Source: Saccharospirillaceae bacterium (GTDB taxonomy: Bacteria > Pseudomonadota > Gammaproteobacteria > Pseudomonadales > Oceanobacteraceae). From it: 64,000 nt of DNA. The notes below the pieces were generated by a model. It did not search any database. It had not been told where the DNA came from and worked only from the letters and a program-made list of their open reading frames with translations. How positions within the stretch are numbered: position 1 is the first letter of the stretch; each line of letters starts with the position of its first letter. The DNA lies in NCBI GenBank assembly GCA_022448365.1, contig JAKVCS010000003.1, forward strand, positions 930,001 through 994,000. The letters are read 5' to 3'. A program made the translations under genes and the position numbers. This document shows positions 62,826-64,000 of the stretch, piece by piece.

Positions 62826-64000
62826 ATGAACGCCTATTCAAAGACCGCACTCGCGGCAGCCATTACCACTGCATTGACCGCTTGCAGTAGCGGCTCCACC
62901 AGCAACGATGACAGCCAACCGTCGAATAATGGTAGCGATGACAACCAACAGACTGAAGCCGTTACTGTTGAACGCGTCAGCCTGACGGGGCTGGCGGTAA
63001 AAGGCAACGTGCTCAACGCACAGGTTGAGATGTTCAAAATTCTGAACGGGACTGTGGACACCACCGCTTTTGCAACAGGAACCACCGACTCCAATGGACG
63101 TTACAGCCTGCTGGCTGTGTCTGAAACACCCTACAACGGACCAGCACTGGTAAAAATCAGCCACCGTACGGGAGCTAAAATGGTGTGTGATTCACCTGCT
63201 GGCTGTGTTGGTACGCAACAAGCTGATGATCAGCAGGCTCCTGATGGCATTCAGTTCAACGAATTATTCGATCTGCCAACCGATTTTGAAATGACTGCGA
63301 TTTTACCGCGAGTCAACACTAGTAAAGAGACTGAACAGGTATTTTCAGCCAACGTTACCTCCCTGACCCATGCCTCTGCGCAGTTTGTTTCATCACAAAG
63401 CACCATTGATGAAACTCTGATTCGTCAACTCAACAACCGCATCCGAACCATGTTTGGTTTAAGCGGTAATGTTGACCTATTACTGACTGAACCGACCGAC
63501 GTAACAAACAGCGATGTCACAGCGGATCAGGCTGCGCTCTACGGCTCATTGACTGCTGCACTGGCGGACATTGCCAAACAAAAAGATATTACGGTTGGAG
63601 AAGTATTAAATCAGTTTTCCAACTCGCTATCGGCGGAAGGCCAATTGCTATGGAATAACAAAACAGATACCAGCAAGATATCCATTGAAGAGATTCTCGC
63701 TGCAGCTCAACGCGTTATTACAGAGCTCAAGAGAAACAGCAGTTCTGACTTTACTCTCATCGATCAGGTTGTGGTCGGAGGGATCACCAACGCCAATGGC
63801 CGTCCGGGTGATGGCCCTGGCAGTATCAGCGACTTTAATCCACCGACCGCCATCCCTCCGGCAAATCAGCAAATTATCGTGGGCAATCAGGCGATACTGT
63901 CAGGCTCAAGCGATCAGAGCGACGTTAGCTACAGCTGGTCAAAGATCAGCGGCCCAGTGATCCCGGATGTTAGCTTTCCTGTCACGGCACAAAACCTGGA
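62826..64000 (+). CDS. Lipoprotein with PKD-like domain, cut by right edge
   Basis: ATG 62826 opens a frame that runs to the window end without a stop (391 complete codons). The start is a lipoprotein signal (ALTACSS, Cys20), followed by a Ser/Asn/Asp-rich linker (about 22-45). Then come a carboxypeptidase-regulatory-like beta segment (about 50-105, VERVSLTGLAVKGNVLNAQVEMF and ATGTTDSNGRYSLLAV), a helical region (about 170-310), and at the edge a PKD/Ig-like domain start (VGNQAILSGSSDQSDVSYSW). Two cysteines near 122 and 128 may form a disulfide. It is probably a large outer-membrane or surface lipoprotein. The family is not identified. Confidence 0.8.
   Translation, partial: MNAYSKTALAAAITTALTACSSGSTSNDDSQPSNNGSDDNQQTEAVTVERVSLTGLAVKGNVLNAQVEMFKILNGTVDTTAFATGTTDSNGRYSLLAVSETPYNGPALVKISHRTGAKMVCDSPAGCVGTQQADDQQAPDGIQFNELFDLPTDFEMTAILPRVNTSKETEQVFSANVTSLTHASAQFVSSQSTIDETLIRQLNNRIRTMFGLSGNVDLLLTEPTDVTNSDVTADQAALYGSLTAALADIAKQKDITVGEVLNQFSNSLSAEGQLLWNNKTDTSKISIEEILAAAQRVITELKRNSSSDFTLIDQVVVGGITNANGRPGDGPGSISDFNPPTAIPPANQQIIVGNQAILSGSSDQSDVSYSWSKISGPVIPDVSFPVTAQNL

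Overview
The window looks like chromosome from a marine or aquatic gammaproteobacterium, most likely of the Oceanospirillales/Pseudomonadales type. The grounds are gene content and order: rsmI / lpoA-yraN-diaA, hemA-prfA-prmC-moeB, and TPR lipoprotein-lolB-ispE-tRNA(Gln)-prs-L25-pth-ychF. Base composition looks intermediate in GC. I cannot name the species from sequence alone. Most of the window is ordinary chromosome; the accessory or unusual parts are mainly in the first 46 kb.

1-3.3 kb: an SDR oxidoreductase cut by the left edge, an AT-rich WapI-type immunity-like gene that starts four bases after an integron-like GTTAGCC core, a GXWXG/DUF4334 protein behind an array of inverted half-sites, and a small membrane/winged-helix protein whose start codon is doubtful. 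3.3-10.1 kb: a leftward group tetR - RND/MMPL exporter - LolA-like periplasmic protein - outer-membrane beta-barrel, with a paired palindromic operator ahead of tetR and an MpaB/Lcp-type haem oxygenase further upstream. Together it reads as an envelope system for exporting or placing a hydrophobic compound. 10.1-13.1 kb: a lipoprotein, a fatty-acyl desaturase and a flavin reductase.

13.3-17.5 kb: a sigma-54-type promoter, an Amt ammonium transporter, a 56-residue membrane protein, ethanolamine ammonia-lyase EutB and EutC, and a 65-residue membrane protein. There are no microcompartment or EutA genes, which points to ethanolamine as a nitrogen source. 17.6-22.4 kb: a BASS transporter, an RlmI-like methyltransferase, a cold-shock protein, a DUF1289 protein and an overlapping hyi/glxR pair. 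22.9-28.2 kb: two bacterioferritin genes with complementary active-site losses, a DUF2947 protein, a PAS-PAS-GGDEF cyclase, threonine synthase and a DUF3087 protein.

28.3-34.6 kb: a four-gene peptide-type ABC importer with unusual architecture (lipoprotein with an added C-terminal membrane anchor, a permease with a ~200-residue N-terminal extension, a double ATPase). 34.7-46 kb: two unknown small genes, a ParE/Phd toxin-antitoxin pair, a TetR-regulated old-yellow-enzyme unit, GST-MFS with a divergent LysR regulator, a zinc-ribbon rhomboid protease with a translationally overlapping partner, a crotonase, a thioesterase and ferrochelatase. 46-64 kb: RNase P RNA and conserved housekeeping genes for translation, haem, peptidoglycan, lipoprotein and isoprenoid synthesis, ending in a lipoprotein cut by the right edge.
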